A stretch of 14,552 bases of DNA from Candidatus Methanomethylophilaceae archaeon (GCA_023230065.1 JALNYB010000025.1:1-14552); one strand, 5' to 3'; shown: positions 1 to 7,517, counted from the stretch's first letter. Program-made: numbers and translations. Notes: generated by a model not told the origin, from the letters alone.

Positions 1-117
1 ATTAGGATCGGTCTTAACAAGATATATGTATTTTTCTTCAACATCTGTTCTGAGATTGTATATGAGTTCATCTTCGAGCATCGGGCAGGCGATGATACCT
101 AGTGTCCCTTGGGTCAT
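1..117 (-). CDS. DUF1638-like protein, N-terminal fragment (runs off the left edge)
   Basis: The first 39 codons of a minus-strand gene start at the ATG at 115-117 and run off the window without a stop. The product begins MTQGTLGIIACPMLEDELIY and continues to ...VKTDPN. An in-frame TAA lies ten codons upstream of the ATG, and no other start lies between, so the start is well fixed. The pattern of a hydrophobic strand, then a cysteine, then 'DEL' resembles the opening of DUF1638 proteins, a family common in methylotrophic methanogens and of unknown function. That match is from memory and covers only 39 residues. The gene lies downstream of hxlR on the same strand but has its own TATA-like box, so it is probably transcribed separately. 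Confidence 0.5.
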   Translation of the reverse strand, partial: MTQGTLGIIACPMLEDELIYNLRTDVEEKYIYLVKTDPN

Positions 118-140
118 ATCTACTGTAAATACCGTTTTGA

Positions 141-150
141 AATATTAAAT
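141..150 (-). promoter_or_regulatory. TATA box of the DUF1638-like gene
   Basis: On the minus strand the sequence reads ATTTAATATT, centred about 28 nt upstream of the ATG at 117. This is the distance expected for a leaderless archaeal transcript. No Shine-Dalgarno sequence is visible before the ATG, which agrees. The remainder of 151-252 between this box and the hxlR stop holds no gene I can support. Confidence 0.5.
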
Positions 151-252
151 CCGTACTTACAAAGTTGTTACTGCTGTGTTTTATCAGTTAATATCGAGGC
201 CCTGTCCTGATCGTGTGTGTTTTTAGCATCCACACTTTCGATTGATACTTTG

Positions 253-576
253 TTAAATGCCATTCTTCAGACCCCAATCTGCGAGGGATTTGAGTGCAGG
301 TCCGAGACTCTGGCCCTTTGGTGTAAGTGAATATTCAACACGTACCGGAACTTCTGCGAACACTTCTCTGCGGATAAGTCCGTCCTTTTCCAGTTCTCTT
401 AGTTGTTTAGTAAGTATCCTAGGTGAAACTTTGTCTAATTCACTCATAAGTTGGGAGAATCTCAGTGTGCCTTTATTTGCAAGTTTGCATAGTATGACGG
501 TTTTCCATCTGCCTTCTATGACAGACATCGTTGCATCGATTGCACAATCCATTCTAGGTGTTTGAGGGGAACTCAT
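253..576 (-). CDS. HxlR-family winged helix-turn-helix transcriptional regulator
   Basis: The 107-residue product is full length for the HxlR family, single-domain dimeric DNA-binding proteins that often sense redox, electrophile or metabolite signals. Family hallmarks are visible: a conserved N-terminal cysteine (C11), the 'GRWKTVILCKL' helix, 'RFSQLMSELDKVSPRILTKQLRELEKDGLI' split over the recognition-helix region, a wing containing 'EVPVRVEYSLT', and the C-terminal 'LADWG'. C11 is the residue used for redox sensing in HypR- and YodB-type members; whether it does so here is inference. The ATG at 576 is chosen because it is the first start after the promoter array. The gene lies 62 nt downstream of the translin-like gene and has its own promoter with repeated half-sites, which suggests autoregulation. 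Its targets are unknown. Confidence 0.93.
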   Translation of the reverse strand: MSSPQTPRMDCAIDATMSVIEGRWKTVILCKLANKGTLRFSQLMSELDKVSPRILTKQLRELEKDGLIRREVFAEVPVRVEYSLTPKGQSLGPALKSLADWGLKNGI

Positions 577-589
577 ATTTGTTGAATGG

Positions 590-639
590 ATATCAATAAT
601 ATATCAATGTTATTTGATATTTAAATATAACATTGATAT
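590..639 (-). promoter_or_regulatory. hxlR promoter with four ATATCAA half-sites and a perfect 13-bp inverted repeat
   Basis: Four copies of the heptamer ATATCAA lie in this stretch: two in plus orientation (590-596, 601-607) and two inverted (614-620, 633-639). ATATCAATGTTAT at 601-613 is repeated as its exact reverse complement at 627-639, across a 13-nt spacer. The spacer and its edge contain the symmetric AT box ATATTTAAATAT (617-628), placed 41-52 nt upstream of the hxlR ATG as a TATA box should be for a short leader. A repressor on these half-sites would cover both the TATA box and the likely transcription start. HxlR proteins bind palindromes as dimers; autoregulation here is inferred. 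The right arm ends inside the stop codon of the upstream gene. Confidence 0.6.
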
Positions 640-1250
640 CATTTTGATAGTATTGCAAATTCACGGTTTATTTTGTTCATTACAACGGCATTTGTAATGT
701 CGGATCTCGTTCTTTCTATGATTCCTCTGGTTATGTCTTGTTTTCTTCTGATCGGAAGGATGGCATCAGGAACATCGAACATCATGATGACATCAGAGAT
801 CTCTTCCATCTGTAAGAATATCTTTTCCGCAGTTTTGATATCGGAGTTCATGAGGTCCTTCAAAAGTATTCTTCTCATTTCACCTAAACAGTCTGCTAAT
901 CCCATCGCCCAGGCCTGAGGTGTGATTTTCAGGTCTTTGTAGGATGGGAGTTTCTCTCCGTCAACAACGGCGCACAGAAGCAAAGCCTCAGAGTATTCCA
1001 TCATCGCATCTTCCACAGCATTTCCATAGAGGATATCCGGTTCATTTCGAAGAGACGAGAGCATTTGTGACATCAAGGATGTCATGATCTCGATCTCTTC
1101 CTCATCCTTCTTTCCTATGTGGATTGAATGGATCACCCTCTTGGTGCTTCTGATGATATTTCTAGAATCACTTATAGCTAGATTACGGGCTTTTTCAATT
1201 TGGGTCATTTTCTCTATGACCTCGTTGACTGTTGCCGATAGTTCTTCCAT
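639..1250 (-). CDS. Archaeal translin/TRAX-family RNA-binding protein, probable RNase
   Basis: The 203-residue, all-helical protein matches the translin family in length and pattern. 'SRNIIRSTKRVIHSIH' (about 29-44) corresponds to the N-terminal basic helix. 'EYSEALLL' (85-92), 'GLADCLGEMRR' (117-127) and 'LPIRRKQDITRGIIERTRSDI' (about 165-185) are the conserved core. In human TRAX the catalytic acids are in E-x-x-E and D-x-x-x-E patterns; here E85, E88, D120 and E124 occupy the corresponding motifs, so the protein may cut RNA rather than only bind it. Translin-TRAX (C3PO) removes siRNA passenger strands and processes tRNA 5' leaders in eukaryotes; the archaeal role is unsettled. It is the last gene of the block with truA, purD and hypB, 27 nt after truA. 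Confidence 0.85.
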   Translation of the reverse strand: MEELSATVNEVIEKMTQIEKARNLAISDSRNIIRSTKRVIHSIHIGKKDEEEIEIMTSLMSQMLSSLRNEPDILYGNAVEDAMMEYSEALLLCAVVDGEKLPSYKDLKITPQAWAMGLADCLGEMRRILLKDLMNSDIKTAEKIFLQMEEISDVIMMFDVPDAILPIRRKQDITRGIIERTRSDITNAVVMNKINREFAILSK

Positions 1251-1277
1251 ATCTTCAGGTATGAATTCCTCTGTATA

Positions 1278-2054
1278 TTACAGTGATTTGAAAAATGAGG
1301 ATCTGAGGTTGTTGCAGAACAATTCTTCTTTTATACGGTTTCCGAATAGATTTTTCTCAGGTGTTATGAATTCGATATCCTTGTAGGTAATATCCGTAAG
1401 CGTTAGAGCGTCTGGACGTGTGAGTCCGAATGTCATATCCTTGCCATCGAGTGCATCCTGCACTTCAGATAATTCTCTATATCCTTTTCCAACTGCCGAT
1501 ATGGCTGCCGTCATGCGACGGATCATATTCCAAAGGTAGTATCTGGCAGAATACTCGATGATCAGCGTATTATCGCATTTTTTGATTGTGATGGAATCGA
1601 TCGTAAGTGTTGTAGGTTTGCCTTCGGAACGGCAGAATCTTTCAAAATTGTGTTCTCCTACGAATAGTCCAGCACAGTCTTGTGCTTTATGTAGATCGAT
1701 ATCGTCACACGGTAATATGTATTGATATTGGCGTGCGTCTGCGAATCTGACATTAAATGCTTTGTTTACAATCGCATAGCTTCTGTAGAAGATACCCTTC
1801 GAGACAGCATTGAGTGCTGTCAGGAGTATATCGAGGTCTTCAAAATCTGTATTGAACGCAGCCACGTTCCCTAAGGAATTAACTCCTTTGTCTGTCCTGC
1901 TGGCCAGCTTTAAATCTAATTCCTCAGGTGATTTGTGGCATATGTTGTTCAGATCCGATAGGATCTGACCTTCTACTGTTTTGAAGTTAGGCTGTATTTG
2001 GGAGCCCGTGAATTCATTCCCCAAGTATCCTATCTTTACAGCTAATCTGGTCAT
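1278..2054 (-). CDS. truA: tRNA pseudouridine(38-40) synthase TruA
   Basis: TruA isomerises uridines at positions 38-40 in the anticodon arm of many tRNAs to pseudouridine. The 258-residue length is usual for the archaeal form. The catalytic signature is 'ASRTDKGVNS' with the nucleophilic aspartate at D55 (family RTDkGVha). Other TruA patterns seen are 'KIGYLGNEFTGSQIQP' at the N terminus, 'RYYLWNMIRRM' (the family's F-L-x-x-M-V-R-x motif) and a C-terminal 'GLTRPDALTL'. The ATG at 2052-2054 overlaps the purD stop in an ATGA arrangement, which supports both the start and translational coupling. The stop is TAA, 27 nt before the translin-like gene. Confidence 0.95.
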   Translation of the reverse strand: MTRLAVKIGYLGNEFTGSQIQPNFKTVEGQILSDLNNICHKSPEELDLKLASRTDKGVNSLGNVAAFNTDFEDLDILLTALNAVSKGIFYRSYAIVNKAFNVRFADARQYQYILPCDDIDLHKAQDCAGLFVGEHNFERFCRSEGKPTTLTIDSITIKKCDNTLIIEYSARYYLWNMIRRMTAAISAVGKGYRELSEVQDALDGKDMTFGLTRPDALTLTDITYKDIEFITPEKNLFGNRIKEELFCNNLRSSFFKSL

Positions 2055-3373
2055 GGACGAATTTGTTTCATGTGATCGATCCTACGCTGTATAAGCGCTT
2101 GGGTACCGATATCATGGCGCATGAATATAGCGTCACACTTGACATATTGGGCCGCCCTCTCGCAGTTTTGTTCTGCTTCTGCGATTGTGTCTGCAATGCC
2201 CACGATACCAATGCTTCTGGAAGTTCCAGTCACGAGTTGACCAGCAGAGTTCACATCTACATTGGCATAGAATATCTCTGCTCCACATGCATGAATAGCA
2301 TTCGCGTCAACAGATATCTCATGTCCTGATTCGGATTCGACTCCGTATCCTTTAGGCACGATGTATTTGCACACGGTTGCTTTATTCTTGAACTTCACAT
2401 CCTTTCCGATCTTTCCCGTGCTCATGTCTTTTATGAGGTCTGCGAAATTCGTTTCCAGTATAGGAAGTACATTCATGGCTTCGGGGTCTCCGAATCTAGC
2501 ATTGATCTCGATGATCTTAGGTCCTGTAGAGGTAAGCATGAACTGTCCATACATAGGTCCGCGGTAAGGACATCCTTCTTCCGCCATGGCATCTACGATG
2601 TTTTGCAGGATCTTCAATGATTCTGTTCTGTCAGTTTCTTTAACGAATGGTAAAAGATGGTCGGCATCAGTATATGATCCCATTCCGCCCGTATTTGGTC
2701 CCACATCGCCTTCATATGCTCTTTTGTGGTCTTGTACAAGAGGCATGGGTGCGATGTGCTTTCCATCAACGAAGATCATCTGGGTGAATTCTTCTCCGAT
2801 GGCCTTTTCTTCAAGAATAACTCCAGCTCCACCGATATGTTCTTCGAAGATCTCATTGATGTAAACCATCGTTTCTTCGTGATTATGGAGATGTTCTCCT
2901 TGTACTTTCACGCCTTTTCCGCCTGTAAGACCAATGGGTTTTACCACTATGTCATGGTCTATCGCCTTCAGATATTCTTCTGCATCAGCAGCGTTATCAA
3001 AGCTTGCGAATCCAAGATTCCCTTTGATGTTGTGTTTCTGCACGAGTTCTCTCATGAAGACCTTGGATGTCTCGATCCTCGCTGCTGCTTTGGTGGGTGC
3101 TGCACATTTGACACCTATATTCTCCAAGGCATCCACAAGTCCTGCTTCGAGTGGCCCTTCGGGGCCTATATATGCGAATTCTATGTTATGTTCAAGAGCG
3201 AAGTCACAGACTTTGTTGATGTCTTTTTCACCAACTATCTCGCATTCTTTTGCCCGTGCTATTATTCCGGGGTTTGCATTCTTCATTACGGCATATATCT
3301 CTGCGCCGGATCTGAACAGAGCTTCAACAGCTGCATGTTCCCTACCTCCGCCGCCTACTGTCAGAACCTTCAT
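2051..3373 (-). CDS. purD: Phosphoribosylamine-glycine ligase (GAR synthetase) PurD
   Basis: PurD joins glycine to 5-phosphoribosylamine using ATP, the second step of de novo purine synthesis, in the cytoplasm. The order of motifs is canonical: N-terminal 'VGGGGREHA' (6-14), the ATP-grasp glycine loop 'GLTGGKGVKV', 'QDHKRAYEGDVGPNTGGMGS', and the metal-binding 'EINARFGDPEAM', followed by the C-terminal domain. I choose the ATG at 3371-3373 (440 residues), not the GTG three codons upstream, because AGGTGAT (minus strand, 3378-3384) lies 4 nt before this ATG and family members start directly with MKVL-VGGGG. That Shine-Dalgarno overlaps the hypB stop codon, so the two genes are probably coupled. 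The 3' end overlaps truA by 4 nt. Confidence 0.96.
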   Translation of the reverse strand: MKVLTVGGGGREHAAVEALFRSGAEIYAVMKNANPGIIARAKECEIVGEKDINKVCDFALEHNIEFAYIGPEGPLEAGLVDALENIGVKCAAPTKAAARIETSKVFMRELVQKHNIKGNLGFASFDNAADAEEYLKAIDHDIVVKPIGLTGGKGVKVQGEHLHNHEETMVYINEIFEEHIGGAGVILEEKAIGEEFTQMIFVDGKHIAPMPLVQDHKRAYEGDVGPNTGGMGSYTDADHLLPFVKETDRTESLKILQNIVDAMAEEGCPYRGPMYGQFMLTSTGPKIIEINARFGDPEAMNVLPILETNFADLIKDMSTGKIGKDVKFKNKATVCKYIVPKGYGVESESGHEISVDANAIHACGAEIFYANVDVNSAGQLVTGTSRSIGIVGIADTIAEAEQNCERAAQYVKCDAIFMRHDIGTQALIQRRIDHMKQIRP

Positions 3374-3383
3374 GTTAATCACC

Positions 3384-4034
3384 TTATAATTTCAGTGCAG
3401 CTAGAATCTCGTTGATACCCTCATCCTTTTTTACACTGCACTTGTAAATGTTCTTGAGTCCGCCTGTAAGTTTGTTATAATCATTTGCTATTATCTCAGG
3501 GTCTACGTCAACCGCACTTGCAATATCGATCTTATTCAATATAGCGATATCTGAATGAGTGAATATATCGTGGTGTTTCCTTACCATATCGTCACCCTCT
3601 GTGGTTGAGATCACAACCACCCTGTAGTCTGTTCCCAGAGGGAAATCTGCCGGACAGACAAGGTTTCCTACATTCTCTATGAAAAGTATATCGTATTTGT
3701 CAAGGTCGATCTTGGACAGGGTCTTTTTGATGATGTTAGCATCTAGATGGCATTCGTGTTCGGTGTTGCAGTTGACAGCATCGAGTCCAGAGACTTCCAT
3801 TCTTGTGAAATCATCATCACCGGTGACATCACCTGCTATTGCACATACTCTGAGTCCTTTTGCTCTTAGCTTTTCTGCGAGTTTGATGATCAGTGCCGTT
3901 TTTCCAGCTCCGATCGAACCCATGAAATCTATCGATCTGATATTATGTTCTTTGAGAAGATGGTAGTTTTCGTGTGCTATCTTATTATTTTCTCTCAGAA
4001 CGTCATATTCCATACCGACTTGAACTATGTGCAT
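3384..4034 (-). CDS. hypB: Hydrogenase maturation nickel-binding GTPase HypB
   Basis: HypB is a SIMIBI-class GTPase that, with HypA, delivers nickel to [NiFe] hydrogenases. The 216-residue protein has the P-loop 'GSIGAGKT' (39-46), the metal-site residues C95 and H96 in 'ECHLDA', 'FIENVGNLVCPADF' with C127, and the guanine-specificity motif 'NKID' (167-170). These three ligands match the nickel/zinc site of the GTPase domain. The histidine-rich N-terminal nickel-storage stretch of some bacterial HypB proteins is absent. The ATG at 4034 fits a leaderless transcript from the box at 4054-4062; a second ATG at codon 8 is possible. It heads the block with purD, truA and the translin-like gene. No hypA or hydrogenase subunit is in the window. 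Confidence 0.95.
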   Translation of the reverse strand: MHIVQVGMEYDVLRENNKIAHENYHLLKEHNIRSIDFMGSIGAGKTALIIKLAEKLRAKGLRVCAIAGDVTGDDDFTRMEVSGLDAVNCNTEHECHLDANIIKKTLSKIDLDKYDILFIENVGNLVCPADFPLGTDYRVVVISTTEGDDMVRKHHDIFTHSDIAILNKIDIASAVDVDPEIIANDYNKLTGGLKNIYKCSVKKDEGINEILAALKL

Positions 4035-4053
4035 ATTGCCGACATGGACTTCA

Positions 4054-4062
4054 TACTAAAAA
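4054..4062 (-). promoter_or_regulatory. TATA-like box upstream of hypB
   Basis: TTTTTAGTA on the minus strand is centred about 24 nt upstream of the hypB ATG, giving a start at or next to the ATG. A second weak candidate, GTATAAC near 4072-4078, would leave a leader of roughly 15 nt. This would be the promoter of the whole four-gene minus block. Confidence 0.35.
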
Positions 4063-4115
4063 CACTTCCTCGTTATACGCGGGAGTAAGGAATGTAAATA
4101 AGGTTCTTCCAGGGA

Positions 4116-4272
4116 TTATTTCATCGTGATTTTCGCAGGTGTAGCGATCTTCTGAGAAGACTTGGGTCTACGTTTTCGTAAGTAAATGGTGTAATATCTG
4201 TTGTTTAACCTGTCATGCCATACATTCGAGAATCTGGTCCAAAATGGTTGTTTGTTTATTTTGTGTACTCAT
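4116..4272 (-). pseudogene. Possible small basic protein gene interrupted by a frameshift
   Basis: This lies within the 323-nt gap between hypB and gatD (4035-4357). An ATG at 4270-4272 opens MSTQNKQTTILDQ and stops after 19 codons. A second frame, open from just after the ATG to a TAA at 4116-4118, reads PFWTRFSNVWHDRLNNRYY, then YLRKRRPKSSQKI, ending AKITMK, but has no ATG, GTG or TTG start. Removing one of two tandem AAAC units (or one base) just after the ATG joins them into one 50-51 residue, lysine/arginine-rich ORF. I do not recognise a family. It may be a broken small gene, a sequencing error, a slippage-switched gene, or chance. A TTTTTATC box lies about 40 nt upstream. I see no RNA gene in the rest of the gap. 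Confidence 0.3.
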
Positions 4273-4320
4273 ATTGTTACTTCATTCACATGAACATTCT
4301 GTTTGGTCCGATAAAAACAG

Positions 4321-4328
4321 AAATAAAT
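4321..4328 (+). promoter_or_regulatory. TATA-like box of gatDE
   Basis: AAATAAAT is centred about 33 nt upstream of the gatD ATG at 4358, giving a predicted leader of around 8 nt. GATAAAAAC just upstream (4310-4318) is an alternative. No strong Shine-Dalgarno precedes the ATG. Confidence 0.4.
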
Positions 4329-4357
4329 GTAGAGGGACTACCTGAAAATTGAACAGC

Positions 4358-5656
4358 ATGAGTTATTCTGCAGCTTTATCTAAATTATTGGGCTCGATCA
4401 GTGCCAAAGAGGGGTCTATGCTGAACATAGATTCTCATGGCCAGACATTTACAGGCACATTGATGCCACATAACGAATCCAGTGCACCTGACGTAATCGT
4501 ATTGAAAATGAAGAGCGGATACAATGTCGGGATAAGGGTTCACGACGACTCTGCCATCAAAGTGTTGGATCAGCCCATCGAAAGGGTCAAGAAAGAAATA
4601 GAAGTAGAACCTAAAAAAAGTCTCAAGAATATCGTCCTTATCGGAACAGGTGGGACCATCGCATCATATGTTGATTATAGGACAGGGGCTGTTCATCCTG
4701 CGCTGTCAACATCGGATATGGTCAACGCGGTCCCCGAGATAAGAGATGTGGCTAATATTTCGGCACGTGTTCTTTTCTCTATATTTTCGGAGAATATGAA
4801 TGTGGACCATTGGCAGGAATTGGCAAAGGCAGTTGCAGAAGAGATAAACAGCGGTGCGGACGCGATCATAATCCCCCACGGGACAGATACAATGGGATAC
4901 ACGGCGGCGGCATTGTCATTCATGCTCGGGGATGTTTCAAAACCCGTCGTTTTCGTAGGGGCACAGAGGTCATCTGACAGGCCGTCATCGGACGCTTCGA
5001 GCAATCTATTGGCCGCTGCAAGATTCTGTGTGAAAGGCGACCGTGCAGGCGTATTCGTTATAATGCACGATACACCAGGAGACGATTCATTTGCAGTTCA
5101 TACAGGTTCAAGGGTAAGGAAGATGCATACGTCGAGGCGTGACGCATTCCACAGCATCAATGTTCCTCCGGTTGCATACATCGATAAGGATGGAAATATT
5201 GAATTCACAGGAGAAGGACGGCACGTCTCCACTGAAAAGACAGAAGTAAGGACGAATATGGAGAAAAACACGATCCTGCTTCAGTTTTATCCGGGAATGG
5301 ATCCCGCATTGTTTGAGAGTGCGATAATGAAAAGCAAAGGAATAGTCATTGCAGGTTCTGGATTGGGACATGTCAATGAGAATATGGTGCCTCTTATCAA
5401 AAAGGCAACAGACAATGGTTCTGTCGTCGTCATAACCTCACAATGTCTGAATGGTCAGACGAATCTCAATGTTTACAATACAGGAAGGGATATGCTCGTT
5501 GCAGGTGCGATGACTGTTCATGACATGCTTCCGGAAACAGCTTATGTGAAGCTTATGTGGGCATTGGCAAACACAAAGAACATAGAAACTGCTAAAGAGG
5601 TCATGAAGACTCCTATTGCAGGAGAATCAAGTGACAGGAGGACCATCGATGTCTGA
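4358..5656 (+). CDS. gatD: Glu-tRNA(Gln) amidotransferase subunit D (GatD)
   Basis: GatD is the L-asparaginase-like subunit that releases ammonia from glutamine or asparagine for GatE; the pair is found only in archaea. The 432-residue protein has the N-terminal beta-barrel extension (about 1-80) and then the asparaginase core. 'GTGGTIAS' (96-103) carries the nucleophilic threonine T100. 'HGTDTMGYTAAAL' (from 174) carries the second catalytic T176-D177 pair, and 'RVRKMHTSRRDAF' probably supplies the catalytic lysine. I choose the ATG at 4358 over the TTG at 4349 because archaeal GatD proteins typically start MSYxxxxxKxL, as here. The last 8 nt overlap gatE. Confidence 0.95.
   Translation: MSYSAALSKLLGSISAKEGSMLNIDSHGQTFTGTLMPHNESSAPDVIVLKMKSGYNVGIRVHDDSAIKVLDQPIERVKKEIEVEPKKSLKNIVLIGTGGTIASYVDYRTGAVHPALSTSDMVNAVPEIRDVANISARVLFSIFSENMNVDHWQELAKAVAEEINSGADAIIIPHGTDTMGYTAAALSFMLGDVSKPVVFVGAQRSSDRPSSDASSNLLAAARFCVKGDRAGVFVIMHDTPGDDSFAVHTGSRVRKMHTSRRDAFHSINVPPVAYIDKDGNIEFTGEGRHVSTEKTEVRTNMEKNTILLQFYPGMDPALFESAIMKSKGIVIAGSGLGHVNENMVPLIKKATDNGSVVVITSQCLNGQTNLNVYNTGRDMLVAGAMTVHDMLPETAYVKLMWALANTKNIETAKEVMKTPIAGESSDRRTIDV
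5636..5642 (+). promoter_or_regulatory. Shine-Dalgarno site that fixes the gatE start
   Basis: AGGAGGA inside the 3' end of gatD lies 6 nt before the ATG at 5649. It is the best ribosome-binding site in the window and argues against the in-frame TTG at 5616. Confidence 0.8.
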
Positions 5657-7517
5657 AGATTATGAGATGATGTGCGGTATCGAGATCCACCAGCAATTAG
5701 ACACAAAGAAGTTATTCTGTTCATGTGAGAGCTGTCTATGTGAAGAGGGTGTCGGAGCATACTACAGGAGACTCAGGCCCACAACAAGTGAGACAGGAGA
5801 GGTGGACAGGGCCGCATTAGCACAGTTCCAGAGAGATATGGGATTCAGATATCAGTGCAGCGAGGGAACAACCTGTCTGGTGGAGTTGGATGAAGAGCCT
5901 CCACATGAGATCAATGCTGATGCAATGGAGACCTCACTCGTGTTCTCAACAATGTTGGGAGCAAACATTATCGATGAGATCCAATTCATGAGAAAGATCG
6001 TTGTCGATGGTTCTAATACATCAGGATTTCAAAGAACTTCTTTGGTAGCTACAGATGGAAGTATAGATGTAAACGGTAAGAAGATCGGGATTCTATCGGT
6101 GTGTCTGGAAGAGGATGCAGCCCGTAAGATCGAGACAAAAGGAAACGAGATTCTTTACCGTTTAGACCGTTTGGGCATTCCACTTATCGAGATTGCGACT
6201 GCACCTGATATGAGAACTCCGGAAGAGGTCATGGAAGTGGCTTACAGGATCGGAATGCTCCTCAGGGCGACGAAGAGGGTAAAGCGTGGTATCGGAACTA
6301 TAAGAGAGGATCTCAATATTTCTATTCCGAATGGCGCACGCATTGAACTGAAAGGAGTTCAGGAGCTTAGAATGCTTCCAGAGTTCGTTCAAAACGAGGT
6401 CAACAGGCAGAAGATGCTTCTCAATGTAAGAGAGATCCTAACGAAAAGAGGAACAAAAGCCGTGCCTGTTGAAATGATAGATGTTACAGATATTTTCAAG
6501 ACCAGCGAGTCCAAGGTCATCAAAGGTGCATTGGATGATAAGGGAAAGGTAATTGCAGTGAAGTTACCTGGTTTTGCAGGTGTTATGAATGGCAATAACA
6601 AGACACTTAGACTAGGTTCAGAGATGGCTCAGTATGCACGTACTAAGGGTGTCAAGGGAATATTCCATTCAGATGAGCTTCCTAATTACGGTATTGAGCA
6701 GAAATATGTCGATGATTTGAAGAATTTCCTCGGAATGATCGGGGAATTCGATGCGTTCGTTATCTGTGCAGCTAAAGAGAAGAAGGCCACAGATGCGCTT
6801 CAGATGGCGGTTGATAGGGCTAACTATGCTTTATTGGGCGTACCAGAAGAAACAAGGGATCCACTTCCGGACGGAACATCCAAGTATTCACGTCCACTGC
6901 CCGGGGCGGCAAGGATGTATCCGGAAACCGATGTTCCGCCGACACTTATTACAACAGAGAGAATGAATCGCATAAGGGCGAATCTTCCGGAATTTCCTGA
7001 GCAGATCGAGAAGCGTTTGATGAAGCAGTACGGTATCAATCAGCAACAGGCACAGCAGATCGTTAGGCACAGTTATGACGATCTATTCGCAAAGATCGCT
7101 GATGAGTATGGAATGGCATCTGTTGCAGCAACCATGTTCCTGAACACATTCACAGAATTAGAACACGACGGATTGGATATGAATGCTGTTTCGCACGATG
7201 TAATCTTCGAGATGTTCTCGATGCTGAAACAGAATCGGTTCTCCAAAGAGGCCATACCCGTACTTCTTAGAGAATTAGCTGTCGGAACAGATATCGAGAA
7301 GGCCATCAAGAAATTGGGATTGGAGTCCGTTGATGCAGATGAAGCTGTTGCAATCATCGCAAAGATAGTCAAAGAACGTGAGGATTTCATACGCAGTAAG
7401 GGATTGGACGCTATCGGTCCCCTTATGGGACCTGTGATGGGTGCATTGAGAGGAAAGATAGACGGTAAACAGGCAAACGATCTGCTTGCTCAGGAAATAA
7501 CCAAACTCATCGGTTGA
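5649..7517 (+). CDS. gatE: Glu-tRNA(Gln) amidotransferase subunit E (GatE)
   Basis: GatE phosphorylates and transamidates Glu-tRNA(Gln) to Gln-tRNA(Gln), using ammonia from GatD, in archaea lacking glutaminyl-tRNA synthetase charging. The 622-residue length is normal. The N-terminal GatB-like core starts 'CGIEIHQQLDTKKLF' and contains 'LYRLDRLGIPLIEIATAPDM' and 'RGIGTIREDLNISI'. An AspRS-like insertion follows (roughly residues 250-420, with 'GFAGVMNGNNKTLRLGSEMA'). After 'ARMYPETDVPP' comes the helical and YqeY-like tail that grips the tRNA D-loop. The start is set by the AGGAGGA site and the 8-nt overlap with gatD, which suggests coupled, stoichiometric synthesis. The 3' end overlaps the opposing methyltransferase gene by 11 nt. 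Confidence 0.97.
   Translation: MSEDYEMMCGIEIHQQLDTKKLFCSCESCLCEEGVGAYYRRLRPTTSETGEVDRAALAQFQRDMGFRYQCSEGTTCLVELDEEPPHEINADAMETSLVFSTMLGANIIDEIQFMRKIVVDGSNTSGFQRTSLVATDGSIDVNGKKIGILSVCLEEDAARKIETKGNEILYRLDRLGIPLIEIATAPDMRTPEEVMEVAYRIGMLLRATKRVKRGIGTIREDLNISIPNGARIELKGVQELRMLPEFVQNEVNRQKMLLNVREILTKRGTKAVPVEMIDVTDIFKTSESKVIKGALDDKGKVIAVKLPGFAGVMNGNNKTLRLGSEMAQYARTKGVKGIFHSDELPNYGIEQKYVDDLKNFLGMIGEFDAFVICAAKEKKATDALQMAVDRANYALLGVPEETRDPLPDGTSKYSRPLPGAARMYPETDVPPTLITTERMNRIRANLPEFPEQIEKRLMKQYGINQQQAQQIVRHSYDDLFAKIADEYGMASVAATMFLNTFTELEHDGLDMNAVSHDVIFEMFSMLKQNRFSKEAIPVLLRELAVGTDIEKAIKKLGLESVDADEAVAIIAKIVKEREDFIRSKGLDAIGPLMGPVMGALRGKIDGKQANDLLAQEITKLIG

Noticed and set aside
151..252. Possible small gene or RNA between hxlR and the DUF1638-like gene
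   Set aside because: No ORF with a start and only imperfect dyads (around 193-214); nothing supportable.
2726..3415. A 229-codon plus-strand open frame with many Phe, Tyr and Cys residues
   Set aside because: It lies wholly antisense to purD and the hypB end, has no family pattern, and arises from the codon bias of purD.
4148..4160. TCTTCTGAGAAGA inverted repeat
   Set aside because: Six-bp arms with a 1-nt centre and not next to a promoter or T-tract; could not be told from chance.
4329..4341. GTAG-AGGGA-CTAC mini-hairpin before gatD
   Set aside because: Only a 4-bp stem; no support as a riboswitch or attenuator.
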